Source of the DNA: Bradyrhizobium sp. AZCC 1693
Lineage (GTDB): Bacteria; Pseudomonadota; Alphaproteobacteria; Rhizobiales; Xanthobacteraceae
NCBI RefSeq assembly: GCF_036924745.1
Contig: NZ_JAZHSD010000001.1
Coordinates: 4,030,001-4,094,000, forward strand
Direction of reading: 5' to 3'
Length of the DNA stretch: 64,000 bases
The translations under genes and the position numbers were made by a program. The stretch's first letter is position 1. Every line of letters starts with the position of its first letter. Under the pieces are notes generated by a model. That model worked only from the letters and a program-made list of their open reading frames with translations. It did not search any database and was not told where the DNA came from. Of the stretch, positions 1 through 7,764 are shown piece after piece.

Positions 1-1176
1 GATTTTACGCCGAGGGAAGACGCGTTGCCGGTCTCCCGGGTCAAGGATGCCGGCGGGGTCATCCTTGGCAAAACCAATGTGCCGCTCGGGCTCGGCGACT
101 GGCAGAGCTATAATGAGATCTACGGCACCACCAACAACCCTTTTGATCTCGGCCGCACGCCGGGCGGCTCCTCCGGCGGATCGTCGGCGGCGCTCGCGGC
201 GGGCTATGGACCGCTGTCGCTCGGCTCCGATATCGGCGGCTCGTTGCGCGTGCCGGCGTTTCACTGCGGCGTCTACGCGCACAAGCCGACCTTCGACCTC
301 GTCGCCATGCGCGGCCACACGCCGCCGCCCCTGCCGCCGCTGCCCTCCACGCGCGATCTCAGCGTGATCGGACCGATGGCGCGCGGCGCGGCCGATCTGT
401 CGCTGCTGCTCGACGTGATCGCGGGGCCCGATCCGCTCGAGTCCGGCCGGGCGTATAGCCTCACGCTGCCGCCGGCGCGTCACATGGAGATGAAGAATTT
501 CCACGTGCTTTTGATCGATACCGATCCGGTCATGCCGACCGACAGCGTGGTGCGCGGCACGCTGGAAACGCTTGCCGCAAATCTCACCAGGGCCGGCGTC
601 AAGGTCGACCGCGCCAGTCCGCTGCTACCCGATTTCGCAGCATCAAGCCGGCTCTACATGCGGATGCTGATGTCGTTCCTTGCGGCTTCCTTTGCACCCG
701 AAACCTATGCCGGCGCGAAGGCCGCCGCGGCCGCGCTGCCGGCCGCGGACAACAGCCTCGCCGCCGAGCGCCTGCGCGGCATCGCGCTCGGCCACCGCGA
801 CTGGTTGATGGCCGACGGCGGACGCTCCCGTCTGCGCGCGCAATGGCGCGAATTGTTCAGGACGTACGACACGGTGATCTGCCCGATCATGCCGACGCCG
901 GCCTATCCGCACGACCATTCGGACGACCAGGAAAAGCGCCGCATCAGGATCGACGGCAAGGATTACGTCTATCCCGACCAACTCTCCTGGCCCGCCATTG
1001 CCACCCTGCCCGGCCTGCCCGCGACCGCGATCCCGACCGGCTTTGCGCCGGACGGACTGCCGATCGGTGTGCAGATCGTCGGCCCCTGGCTGGAGGATCG
1101 CACGCCCCTGAGGCTGGCGGAACTGATCGAGCGGGAGTTCGGCGGCTTCAAGCCGCCGCCGATGTTTGACGATTGA
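1..1176 (+). CDS. Amidase signature family protein, 5' end outside window
   Basis: Hydrolyses an amide bond by the Ser-cisSer-Lys mechanism of the amidase signature family; the substrate cannot be told. The reading frame is open from base 1, so the start and the N-terminal part, including the catalytic Lys region, lie upstream. Visible are the glycine/serine-rich block GGSSGGSSAALAAG near residue 56 of the visible part and SDIGGSLRVPA just after it, holding the two catalytic serines. The C-terminal motif LPGLPATAIPTGF...GLPIGVQIVG is typical of the family. About 391 residues are visible of a usual 450-500. It ends 129 bases before the next gene, with no sign of a shared operon. Confidence 0.88.
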   Translation, partial: DFTPREDALPVSRVKDAGGVILGKTNVPLGLGDWQSYNEIYGTTNNPFDLGRTPGGSSGGSSAALAAGYGPLSLGSDIGGSLRVPAFHCGVYAHKPTFDLVAMRGHTPPPLPPLPSTRDLSVIGPMARGAADLSLLLDVIAGPDPLESGRAYSLTLPPARHMEMKNFHVLLIDTDPVMPTDSVVRGTLETLAANLTRAGVKVDRASPLLPDFAASSRLYMRMLMSFLAASFAPETYAGAKAAAAALPAADNSLAAERLRGIALGHRDWLMADGGRSRLRAQWRELFRTYDTVICPIMPTPAYPHDHSDDQEKRRIRIDGKDYVYPDQLSWPAIATLPGLPATAIPTGFAPDGLPIGVQIVGPWLEDRTPLRLAELIEREFGGFKPPPMFDD

Positions 1177-1305
1177 GAGGCGAAAACTTACCTGCGACGT
1201 TATTGCGTACGAAGCGAAGCAATTCATAATCCCATCAGAATGAAGCGGATTGCTTCGCCATCCCGCGCCACACAACGCGGGAAAGCAGCAACGGAAGGGA
1301 ACATC

Positions 1306-1659
1306 ATGAGCAGGGATATCGAAGAGCTGACCGCGCTGAACCGCGATTATGTCGCCTCGGTGCAAAACTCCGACGTCAAGCGTTTCGACGAGATTCTTGC
1401 CGGCGACTTCTACTGCTCCAATCCCGACAAGTCGCTGGTCGACCGCGCGGCGTTTCTGAAACAGACGGCGGTGCCGGTGACGATCAAGAATCTAACGGCA
1501 CACGACGTGAGGATCCGCGTGCTGGGCGACTTCGCCATCATCCACGCCGCTACGAGTTATACGACCCCGGACGGTCAGCAGGCCCATGGCCGCTACACCG
1601 ATTGCTGGGCGAAGCAGAACGGGAAGTGGCTCGCGGTGTCGGCGCACGTGTCGCGGTAG
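1306..1659 (+). CDS. NTF2-like / SnoaL-type small protein (DUF4440-like)
   Basis: A 117-residue protein with the look of the cone-shaped NTF2-like superfamily: an N-terminal helix (IEELTALNRDYVASVQNSD), then FDEILAGDFYCSNPD and a C-terminal strand ending CWAKQNGKWLAVSAH. Members act as small enzymes or ligand-binding proteins, and no specific function can be read here. The start at 1306 is chosen because GGAAGGGA lies just upstream; a longer reading from 1240 runs through a repeat-like stretch. It is flanked downstream by an intergenic repeat. Confidence 0.75.
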   Translation: MSRDIEELTALNRDYVASVQNSDVKRFDEILAGDFYCSNPDKSLVDRAAFLKQTAVPVTIKNLTAHDVRIRVLGDFAIIHAATSYTTPDGQQAHGRYTDCWAKQNGKWLAVSAHVSR

Positions 1660-1672
1660 GACTCAGTCTCGC

Positions 1673-1791
1673 GTCGTCCCTGCGAACGCAGGGACCCATA
1701 ACCACTGATCGGTGTTACGAGAAAAAGGTGTCTCCCCTTGTGCCATTTCGATCGGCCGCGGCGTATGGGTCCCTGCGTTCGCAGGGACGAC
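1673..1791. repeat. Intergenic palindromic repeat, family A (copy 1)
   Basis: Terminal inverted arms GTCGTCCCTGCGAACGCAGG...CCTGCGTTCGCAGGGACGAC, each arm itself a small hairpin, surround about 65 bases of variable core. Two further copies with the same arms and size lie at 20467-20588 and 21531-21651. No coding capacity of its own. Confidence 0.85.
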
Positions 1792-1822
1792 GGATGCTAG
1801 ACCAGTACGCCGACGCTACGCC

Positions 1823-2911
1823 TCACGCATCAAACATGATGACGCTGCGCAGCGTCTTGCCGGCCTTCATGTTGGCAAAGCCCTCGTTGATCTCGGACAG
1901 TTTCAGCCTGGCCGAGATCCAGTCTTCCAGATGCAGCTTGCCGCGCATGTAGAATTCGACGAGGCGGGGCATGTCGACGCGGAAATGGTTGGAGCCCATC
2001 GACGAGCCCTGAATGCGGCGCTCGCGCAGGAAGTCGAAACCGTGCAGCTCGATCTTCTGGCCGAACGGGATCATGCCGACGATGGTCGCGGTGCCGCCGG
2101 CCGCCAGCATGGCAAAGGACTGCTCGGCGGTTTCCTTGCGGCCCAGCACCTCGAAGGCGTGATGCACGCCGCCACCGGTGAGTTCACGCACCTGCTGCAC
2201 CACGTCGCCCCTGGAGGGATCGACGATGTCGGTGGCGCCAAGCTTGGTGGCAAGCTGCAGTTTCACCGGGTTGGTATCGATCGCGATGATGCGGCCGGCG
2301 CCCGCGATCGCCGCCCCATTGATCGCCGCCATGCCGACGCCGCCGCAGCCGATCACCGCCACCGTTTCGCCGGCCTGAACCTTGGCCGTGTTCACGACAG
2401 CGCCATAGCCGGTGATGACGCCGCAGCCGATCAGCGCCGCCAGTTCCAGCGGCATGTCTTTGCGGATTTTGACGATGGCGTTTTCGTGCACCAGCATCTG
2501 CTCGGCGAAGGACGAGAGGTTGAGGAACTGATGGAGCTTCGCCTCACGCGCCCAGGAAAGCCGGTTGGACTGGCCGGGCAGCATTTTTACTGTCGTGTCG
2601 GTGCAGAGTACCGTGCGGCCGGTGGTGCAGTTGTCGCAGGTGCCGCAGAACACCGATAGGCAGGTCACGACGTGATCGCCGGGTTTTACGTAGGTGACGT
2701 CGGAGCCGACCTTTTCGACGACGCCTGCGGATTCATGCCCGAGCACGGCCGGCAGCGGATGCGGGTAAAGCCCTTCCATGAAATGCAGGTCGGAATGGCA
2801 AAGGCCGGCGACGCGCGTGCGGATCAGGACTTCGCGCGGGCCGGGATTCGGCACGCTGACATCCTCGATCACCAGCGGCTGGTTGACTTCATGCAGGACG
2901 GCGGCCTTCAT
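1823..2911 (-). CDS. Zinc-dependent alcohol dehydrogenase (MDR family)
   Basis: Oxidises an alcohol or reduces an aldehyde with NAD(P)(H); a 362-residue medium-chain dehydrogenase. The catalytic-zinc ligands appear in GLCHSDLHFMEG and GHESAGVV; the structural-zinc lobe has four cysteines in CGTCDNCTTGRTVLC. The Rossmann motif GCGGVGMAAINGA is followed by IIAIDTNPVKL, whose Asp suggests NAD over NADP. Length and layout match the class III-like Zn-dependent group often found with acyl-CoA genes. It lies 47 bases downstream of the AidB-like acyl-CoA dehydrogenase on the same strand, so the two may be co-transcribed in oxidation of an alcohol or acyl compound. Substrate unknown. Confidence 0.9.
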   Translation of the reverse strand: MKAAVLHEVNQPLVIEDVSVPNPGPREVLIRTRVAGLCHSDLHFMEGLYPHPLPAVLGHESAGVVEKVGSDVTYVKPGDHVVTCLSVFCGTCDNCTTGRTVLCTDTTVKMLPGQSNRLSWAREAKLHQFLNLSSFAEQMLVHENAIVKIRKDMPLELAALIGCGVITGYGAVVNTAKVQAGETVAVIGCGGVGMAAINGAAIAGAGRIIAIDTNPVKLQLATKLGATDIVDPSRGDVVQQVRELTGGGVHHAFEVLGRKETAEQSFAMLAAGGTATIVGMIPFGQKIELHGFDFLRERRIQGSSMGSNHFRVDMPRLVEFYMRGKLHLEDWISARLKLSEINEGFANMKAGKTLRSVIMFDA

Positions 2912-2958
2912 CGGGTACTCCCTATAATTATGTTTTTTAAACCAGGGCTGGCAGCAGC

Positions 2959-4740
2959 CTACGCTGCGACGAGCAATTCGCCAACCTCGGCCATGCCGAC
3001 GTTGCGCTCGCCAAGCAAATGATCCGTGATGGCGCGCTGGGTCGCATTTTCCGCAAGCCGGAACGGATCGCCCGCCGAGATGCGGTGGTCGACTACCATG
3101 CGCGACAACAACAATCGCCGCGCGTCACCGCGCATCTCGTGGATGCGGCCACCTTCCCAGGCCAGCGCGACCGCACTGGCGACATGATAGAGCAGGCTGG
3201 TGGCGCGCCGCGCATCGCCCTCATTGTCACTCCGGCTGGCCACTTCGCGTGCGAAACCGATAGCGCGGTCGGTCAACTCCCGCAGGCGATCGCGCCAAGC
3301 CTGCGGCACATTGGCGCTGTCGTCGAGGCGGGCGTGCAGGTCCGCCGCCAGCGCCGCATCGGCGCCGTGACGTCCGACCGCGCGCGTCAGCGCATCGATC
3401 GCGACGATGTTGCCGGTACCTTCCCAGATCGAACCGAGATGGGCGTCGCGCAGCAGCCGGGCTGTGGCAAATTCCTCGATATAACCGATGCCGCCCCGCA
3501 TCTCCAACGCGTCGCCGCAGACCTTGCGCGCATCGCGCGTCGCGCGGAATTTCAAAGTCGGCGTCAGGATCCGCAGCAGCGCCGCCGCATCCTGGCTGCC
3601 GGCCTCGGCGCGATCGAGCGCGTCGGCGGTGAGAAAACTCATCGACAGCGCCTGCTCGGTCGGCAGCATGATCTTCATCAATTGCCGCCGCGCCAGCGGC
3701 AGGTCGATGATGCGGCTGCCGAACACCACGCGGTTTCGCGCCACCGTCATCGCATCATGGTGCGCACGCCGCATCAGCGCGGTCGACTTGACGCCGTTGG
3801 AGAGCCGCGACGAATTGACCATCTCGGCCATCTGCACAAAACCACGGTCGAGCTTGCCGACGGCATAGGCAATCGCGCCCTCGAACTTGATTTCGCCCGA
3901 GGCCATCGAGCGGGTGCCGAGCTTGTCCTTCAAGCGAACGATCCGGTAATGATTCTGCGAGCCGTCGTCGAGATATCGCGGCATCAGGAACAGTCCGACG
4001 CCGCGCGTACCCGGCCCCGCCCCCTCCGGGCGCGCCAGCAGCATCACCACCTTGGCGTCGGCATTGGAGCAGAACCACTTTTCGCCATAGAGCCGCCAGT
4101 GGTCGCCTTCCTGCACGGCCGTGGTCGTCAGCGTGCCGACGTCGGAGCCGCCCTCCTTCTCGGTCATGAACTGGCCGCCCTGCGTCAGCTTGCTCATGTC
4201 GGTTTGCGTTAGCCCATCGAGATACTTCGCTTTCAACGCCTCGCTGCCGAAATTGTTGAGCAGTTTTGCGCAGCCGTCAGTGACGTTGATCGGGCAACCC
4301 ATGCCGAACTCGGTCTGATTGAACAGGAACGTGAAGGCGTGCTTGGCCACAACAGGGTATTTGTCCGGCCAGCCCATGATGCCCTTGCGGATCGACATCG
4401 CGTGAATGCCGAACTCGCCGAACGCGGCCTTTTCCAGTTCACGATAGGCGGGATGATATTCGATGTATTGCGTATCGCGCCCGAACTTGTCGCGCTGATG
4501 CAGCACCGGCGTATGCCGGTCGGCGAGCCGCGCGCATTCGTCGAGATAGCCTCCGGCCAGTTCGCCGAGGCGATCGAGATGCGGCTCGATATGGCGGAAC
4601 AGCGCCTCGGGAAGATGCAGCCGCAGCAGATCGGTCAGCGCCGGATCGGCCCGGTAGAAATTCATCCCCGTCGTATCCGGCGCGAGCAATCCCGGCTGGT
4701 TGGCTGACGCTGATGCACGGTCCTGCATGAGTGGATGCAT
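2959..4740 (-). CDS. Acyl-CoA dehydrogenase, AidB-like subfamily
   Basis: FAD-dependent acyl-CoA dehydrogenase fold of 593 residues, longer than the usual 380 because of a C-terminal extension. Motifs GGQFMTEKEGGSDVG, EKWFCSNADAKVVMLLARP, RLKDKLGTRSMASGE and GGIGYIEEFATARLLRD...IWEGTGNI match the AidB-type large group rather than short-chain FadE enzymes. AidB itself binds DNA and is alkylation-inducible, but most relatives are metabolic, so the exact role is open. Start 4740 is preferred because AAGGG precedes it; an in-frame ATG at 4776 has no clear ribosome site. The alcohol dehydrogenase gene follows 47 bases downstream. Confidence 0.88.
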   Translation of the reverse strand: MHPLMQDRASASANQPGLLAPDTTGMNFYRADPALTDLLRLHLPEALFRHIEPHLDRLGELAGGYLDECARLADRHTPVLHQRDKFGRDTQYIEYHPAYRELEKAAFGEFGIHAMSIRKGIMGWPDKYPVVAKHAFTFLFNQTEFGMGCPINVTDGCAKLLNNFGSEALKAKYLDGLTQTDMSKLTQGGQFMTEKEGGSDVGTLTTTAVQEGDHWRLYGEKWFCSNADAKVVMLLARPEGAGPGTRGVGLFLMPRYLDDGSQNHYRIVRLKDKLGTRSMASGEIKFEGAIAYAVGKLDRGFVQMAEMVNSSRLSNGVKSTALMRRAHHDAMTVARNRVVFGSRIIDLPLARRQLMKIMLPTEQALSMSFLTADALDRAEAGSQDAAALLRILTPTLKFRATRDARKVCGDALEMRGGIGYIEEFATARLLRDAHLGSIWEGTGNIVAIDALTRAVGRHGADAALAADLHARLDDSANVPQAWRDRLRELTDRAIGFAREVASRSDNEGDARRATSLLYHVASAVALAWEGGRIHEMRGDARRLLLSRMVVDHRISAGDPFRLAENATQRAITDHLLGERNVGMAEVGELLVAA

Positions 4741-4831
4741 TTTTAGCCCTTGTCCGTTTCGCCCAATATTGATCATCTACCGATAACGCAGGCGGACGCG
4801 CCGTCAACAAGCATCATTGGAGGACCGCCCC

Positions 4832-4990
4832 ATGGCGGACGGATACCGCATCATCGGCGCCGGGATGTCGTTCCTGTTTCCGCTGCAAGGACATTCAGCT
4901 GCAACGGATTTTTGCGAAACGCAGCCGACGGGTGCGATCTCGAGCCTATCCTCGCCTCCCTCGGGTTGCCTCGCGAGATTGCGCGCCTAG
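4832..4990 (+). pseudogene. Probable remnant of a glutathione S-transferase 5' end
   Basis: An ATG with an AGGACCGCCCC leader begins MADGYRIIGAGMS, the kind of opening seen in rhizobial GST-type proteins. The expected continuation then appears in a second frame (RSCFRCKDIQLQ from 4869) and a third (FLRNAADGCDLE from 4909), so it looks like a thioredoxin-fold N-terminus broken by a short deletion and indels. No open frame exceeds about 50 codons. The leader is nearly the same as that of the SDR gene at 5024. Identification rests on short similarity by eye and is tentative. Confidence 0.4.
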
Positions 4991-5023
4991 ATACCAAGTC
5001 CCGATCATCGGAGGACCGCGCCC

Positions 5024-5725
5024 ATGGAATTGCCAAAATACAAGATTGCCCTGATCGTCGGCGCCGGCGAGGGATTGAGCGCATCGCTGGCGCGGCTGTT
5101 TGCGCGCGAAGGCATCAAGGTCGCGCTCGCCGCGCGCAAAATCGAAAAACTCGGCGCACTCTGCACCGAGACCGGCGCCCGTGCCTTTGCCTGCAACGCG
5201 ACCGTGGCCGAGGAAGTCGAGCGGCTGTTCGGCATGGTCGAGCGCGAGATCGGCACGCCCGACCTCGTCGTCTACAACGCCAGCGGACGGGCGCGCGGCG
5301 CCTTTACTGATCTGGTGCCGGCGGATGTCGCGCAGGCGATCGCGGTTTCGGGTTTCGGCGGCTTCCTGGTGGCGCAGCAGGCAGCGCTCCGTATGCTGCC
5401 GAACAAGCACGGCGCCATCCTGTTCACCGGCGCTTCCGCCAGCGTGAAGGGCTATGCGCAATCGGCGCCGTTCGCGATGGGCAAGTTCGCGCTGCGCGGC
5501 CTTGCCCAAAGCATGGCGCGCGAATTGTCGCCGCAAGGCATCCATGTCGCCCATTTCGTCATCGACGGCGGCATCCGCAGCGCCGCACGCACCGAGCCGG
5601 CCGACCGGCCGGATTCGATGCTCGATCCCGACGCGATTGCATTGAGCTACTGGAACGTGCTGCAGCAGCCGCGCAGCGCCTGGACCTGGGAGGTCGAACT
5701 GCGGCCGTGGGTGGAGAAGTTCTGA
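5024..5725 (+). CDS. Short-chain dehydrogenase/reductase family protein with atypical active site
   Basis: A 233-residue Rossmann protein. The nucleotide-binding motif is IVGAGEGLSASLARLF, and VVYNASG corresponds to the NAG region. In the classical SDR active site Ser is followed by YxxxK; here the segment reads SAPFAMGKFAL, so Lys is kept but the catalytic Tyr is Phe. Proteins of this subfamily share the ending GIHVAHFVIDGGI, also present here. Dehydrogenase activity is therefore uncertain. The ATG follows CGGAGGACCGCGCCC. It is followed by a repeat and then a crotonase gene on the same strand, so a shared pathway is possible. Confidence 0.85.
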   Translation: MELPKYKIALIVGAGEGLSASLARLFAREGIKVALAARKIEKLGALCTETGARAFACNATVAEEVERLFGMVEREIGTPDLVVYNASGRARGAFTDLVPADVAQAIAVSGFGGFLVAQQAALRMLPNKHGAILFTGASASVKGYAQSAPFAMGKFALRGLAQSMARELSPQGIHVAHFVIDGGIRSAARTEPADRPDSMLDPDAIALSYWNVLQQPRSAWTWEVELRPWVEKF

Positions 5726-5733
5726 GACAAGCC

Positions 5734-5836
5734 CGTCATTCCGGGGCGCATCGAAGATGCGAACTATGGTGCGCAATTGCGCACCTGAGAATCTCGAGAT
5801 TCCGGGTTCGATGCTAACGCATCGCCCCGGAATGAC
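5734..5836. repeat. Intergenic palindromic repeat, family B, with internal palindrome
   Basis: Outer arms GTCATTCCGGGGCG and CGCCCCGGAATGAC (with small differences) bracket the element. Inside, at 5768-5785, is the perfect 18-base palindrome GGTGCGCAATTGCGCACC, which recurs in the repeat at 12646-12847. Confidence 0.8.
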
Positions 5837-5859
5837 GGATCAAAAACATGGGGAGCGAA

Positions 5860-6690
5860 ATGACCACCGAAACCAAAATCGATACCGGCACCGATGAACT
5901 GCTTTGCGTGATCCGCGACCGCGTCGCCATCATCACGCTGAACCGCCCCGAGGCCCGCAACGCGATGTCGGATAATCTGACCCCGGCCTTGCGCAACATG
6001 ATCAAGGCCTGTGGCGAGAATCCCGATGTCGGCGTGCTCCTGCTCACCGGCGCCGGCACGGCGTTCTGCGCCGGCGGCAACGTCAAGGGCATGGGGGCGA
6101 ATCGCGACAAGACGAAGCTCGCAATGTCCCATGACGAGCGGGTCGCCGATCTGCAGGAGCGGCAGCGTCTCCTGACCGGCGCGCTGGTCTCGGTGCGCAA
6201 GCCGACCATTGCCGCCCTACCCGGCCCCGCGGTCGGCGCCGGGCTCGCTCTGGCGATGGCCTGCGACATCCGCATCGCCGCGCAATCGGCATTCCTTTCC
6301 ACCGGCTACCTCAAGGTGGGTCTGAGCGGCGATTATGGCATCGCCTGGCTCCTGACACGGTTGGTCGGCACTTCGCGGGCACGGGAATTGATGTTCACTT
6401 GCGACAGGGTCGATGCGGCCAGGTGCGAGGCGATCGGCTTGATGAACCGCGTGGTCCCCGACGACAGGCTGCACGCGGAGGCCTTCGCGCTCGCTAAGTC
6501 GATCGCCGAAGGACCGACGATCGCGATCCGCTACATGAAGGATAATCTGGACGAAGCCTTGATGTTCGATTTCGCCACCGCGCGCGATCATGAGGCCGAG
6601 CGCATGATCCGGGCCCAGCTGACCGCCGATCACAGGGAGGCCGTGCAGGCCTTCATCGACAAGCGCAAGCCGGTATTCAGGGGAAGTTGA
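5860..6690 (+). CDS. Crotonase / enoyl-CoA hydratase-isomerase family protein
   Basis: A 276-residue acyl-CoA-binding crotonase fold: ITLNRPEARNAMS, the oxyanion-hole segments GAGTAFCAGGNVKGMG and PGPAVGAGLALAMACDIRIA, and GLSGDYGIAWLLTRLVG. Both glutamates of canonical enoyl-CoA hydratase are missing (GAGLAL where CEL is usual; STGYLKVGLS where QPEI is usual). An Asp in GLSGDYG sits where isomerase-type members such as PaaG carry their acid/base, so an isomerase-like or other reaction is more likely than hydration. Start 5860 is chosen because GGGGAGCGAA immediately precedes it; that purine run overlaps the upstream in-frame ATG at 5848. Confidence 0.86.
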   Translation: MTTETKIDTGTDELLCVIRDRVAIITLNRPEARNAMSDNLTPALRNMIKACGENPDVGVLLLTGAGTAFCAGGNVKGMGANRDKTKLAMSHDERVADLQERQRLLTGALVSVRKPTIAALPGPAVGAGLALAMACDIRIAAQSAFLSTGYLKVGLSGDYGIAWLLTRLVGTSRARELMFTCDRVDAARCEAIGLMNRVVPDDRLHAEAFALAKSIAEGPTIAIRYMKDNLDEALMFDFATARDHEAERMIRAQLTADHREAVQAFIDKRKPVFRGS

Positions 6691-6716
6691 GACGTTCGCC
6701 GGCAATTGAGAAAAAT

Positions 6717-6747
6717 AGCCCGGTTCTGGTGCGGCCAGAACCGGGCT
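6717..6747. terminator. Bidirectional hairpin between convergent genes
   Basis: AGCCCGGTTCTGG and CCAGAACCGGGCT form a 13-bp perfect stem with a 5-base loop, midway between the convergent crotonase and GNAT genes. An A-run (AAAAAT) on its left gives a U-tract for the leftward transcript; the rightward side has none. Confidence 0.7.
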
Positions 6748-6753
6748 CAGTGG

Positions 6754-7374
6754 TCAGACCGCAGGCGAGGACATTGCGCTGGGTGAGACGGCGGCAAGCC
6801 GCCAACTGGCGCAGGGGATTTCCTGCGGTTCGACATGAATTGGCTTCTGCAAGCGCGTCAGCTTCCAGTCGCCGGGGGTGTTGGTGAAGGCGTAGCCGGA
6901 CTTGCGGGCGAGCGCGATCATCGCGTCGTTGGAGCGCAACGTGTCGCCGAACAGGCGCGTGGCGCCGAACGAGGCCGCGCGGCATTCGAGATTTTTCAAC
7001 AGCGCCATGCCGATGCCGTGGCCCTGCCAGCGGTCGTCGATCGACAGGCCGAATTCGATGCTTGCGGTGTCGCTCTCGAAGGCGTAGCGGGCTTCGCCCA
7101 CGATGGTCTCAAAGCCCTCGACCAGCATGGTTGCGACCACGCTGAACTGGTCAGCCTCGCCGACATGGATGAAGCGGTCGAGTTCGGACGGCGGCAGTTC
7201 GCTGGCTGCGCCGAGGAAGCGGTTGTAGCGGGAGCGCGTCGTCAGCGAGCGGAAGTAGTTTTGCAACGCCTCGGCATCGCGCGGCTCGACGAAGCGCACG
7301 GTCACGGCCTGGCCATGCCGCGAACGCAGCACGTCGGAATATTGCCTGAGATCGTCGAGACGCATCGTGGTCAT
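6754..7374 (-). CDS. GNAT family N-acetyltransferase
   Basis: Transfers an acetyl group from acetyl-CoA to an unknown amine. The 206-residue protein has the GNAT opening VTVRFVEPRDAEALQNYF and the acetyl-CoA pyrophosphate-binding loop DDRWQGHGIGMALLKNLE, followed by LARKSGYAF, the usual late helix/strand. About 35 extra residues follow the domain. It lies convergent with the crotonase gene and 71 bases downstream of the DUF1127 gene, whose own terminator separates them, so it is probably transcribed separately or by read-through. Confidence 0.85.
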   Translation of the reverse strand: MTTMRLDDLRQYSDVLRSRHGQAVTVRFVEPRDAEALQNYFRSLTTRSRYNRFLGAASELPPSELDRFIHVGEADQFSVVATMLVEGFETIVGEARYAFESDTASIEFGLSIDDRWQGHGIGMALLKNLECRAASFGATRLFGDTLRSNDAMIALARKSGYAFTNTPGDWKLTRLQKPIHVEPQEIPCASWRLAAVSPSAMSSPAV

Positions 7375-7394
7375 GGGCCGCTCCCGCGGAGCTT

Positions 7395-7436
7395 AAAAAT
7401 ACGGCCGGCGTCCCCCTGACGAGGCGACGCCAGCCC
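7395..7436 (-). terminator. Rho-independent terminator of the DUF1127 gene
   Basis: On the minus strand GGCTGGCGTC and GACGCCGGCC form a GC-rich stem around a 13-base loop, directly followed by GTATTTTTAAG. It begins 10 bases after the stop of the DUF1127 gene. Confidence 0.75.
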
Positions 7437-7445
7437 GGCTGCCAT

Positions 7446-7649
7446 TCAAGCCCGCCAGAACGGTTTTTCGGCCTCGTAGGCGATATCGCTCCAGGAGATG
7501 CCGATGTCGTGGAGTTCGCGCTCGGACCACTGCGCCAGTTCGCGGCGCGACTGATAGCGCTGCCGCCAGATGTGGAGGGTCTCGGCGATCTGGGCCAAAA
7601 GCCCCGGTTCATGATGATTTATCATCGATTCATGGGTGTAAGTGGACAT
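7446..7649 (-). CDS. DUF1127 small protein
   Basis: A 67-residue protein with the DUF1127 (YjiS-like) pattern: IWRQRYQSRRELAQWSERELHDIGISWSDI followed by a short tail. In rhizobia such arginine-rich small proteins are linked to phosphate, carbon or RNA-related regulation (known for the family in Agrobacterium); nothing here fixes a role. ACAGGAGCC lies 7 bases before the ATG. It is divergent from the LysR gene with a 115-base shared upstream region and carries its own terminator, which suggests a single-gene, probably highly expressed transcript. Confidence 0.85.
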   Translation of the reverse strand: MSTYTHESMINHHEPGLLAQIAETLHIWRQRYQSRRELAQWSERELHDIGISWSDIAYEAEKPFWRA

Positions 7650-7764
7650 TTTCGGCTCCTGTAGCTAATCTGTTGCCGCTAATATCTGCCCGATTCAGGC
7701 TTCCCACAAACGACACTTTGTACCGTTTCGGATGATATAAACTCATGCATCTGGGGATCGCGGA

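Noticed and set aside
1712..2659. A 315-codon plus-strand frame over the alcohol dehydrogenase
   Set aside because: It starts inside repeat family A and is antisense to a gene with full zinc and Rossmann motifs.
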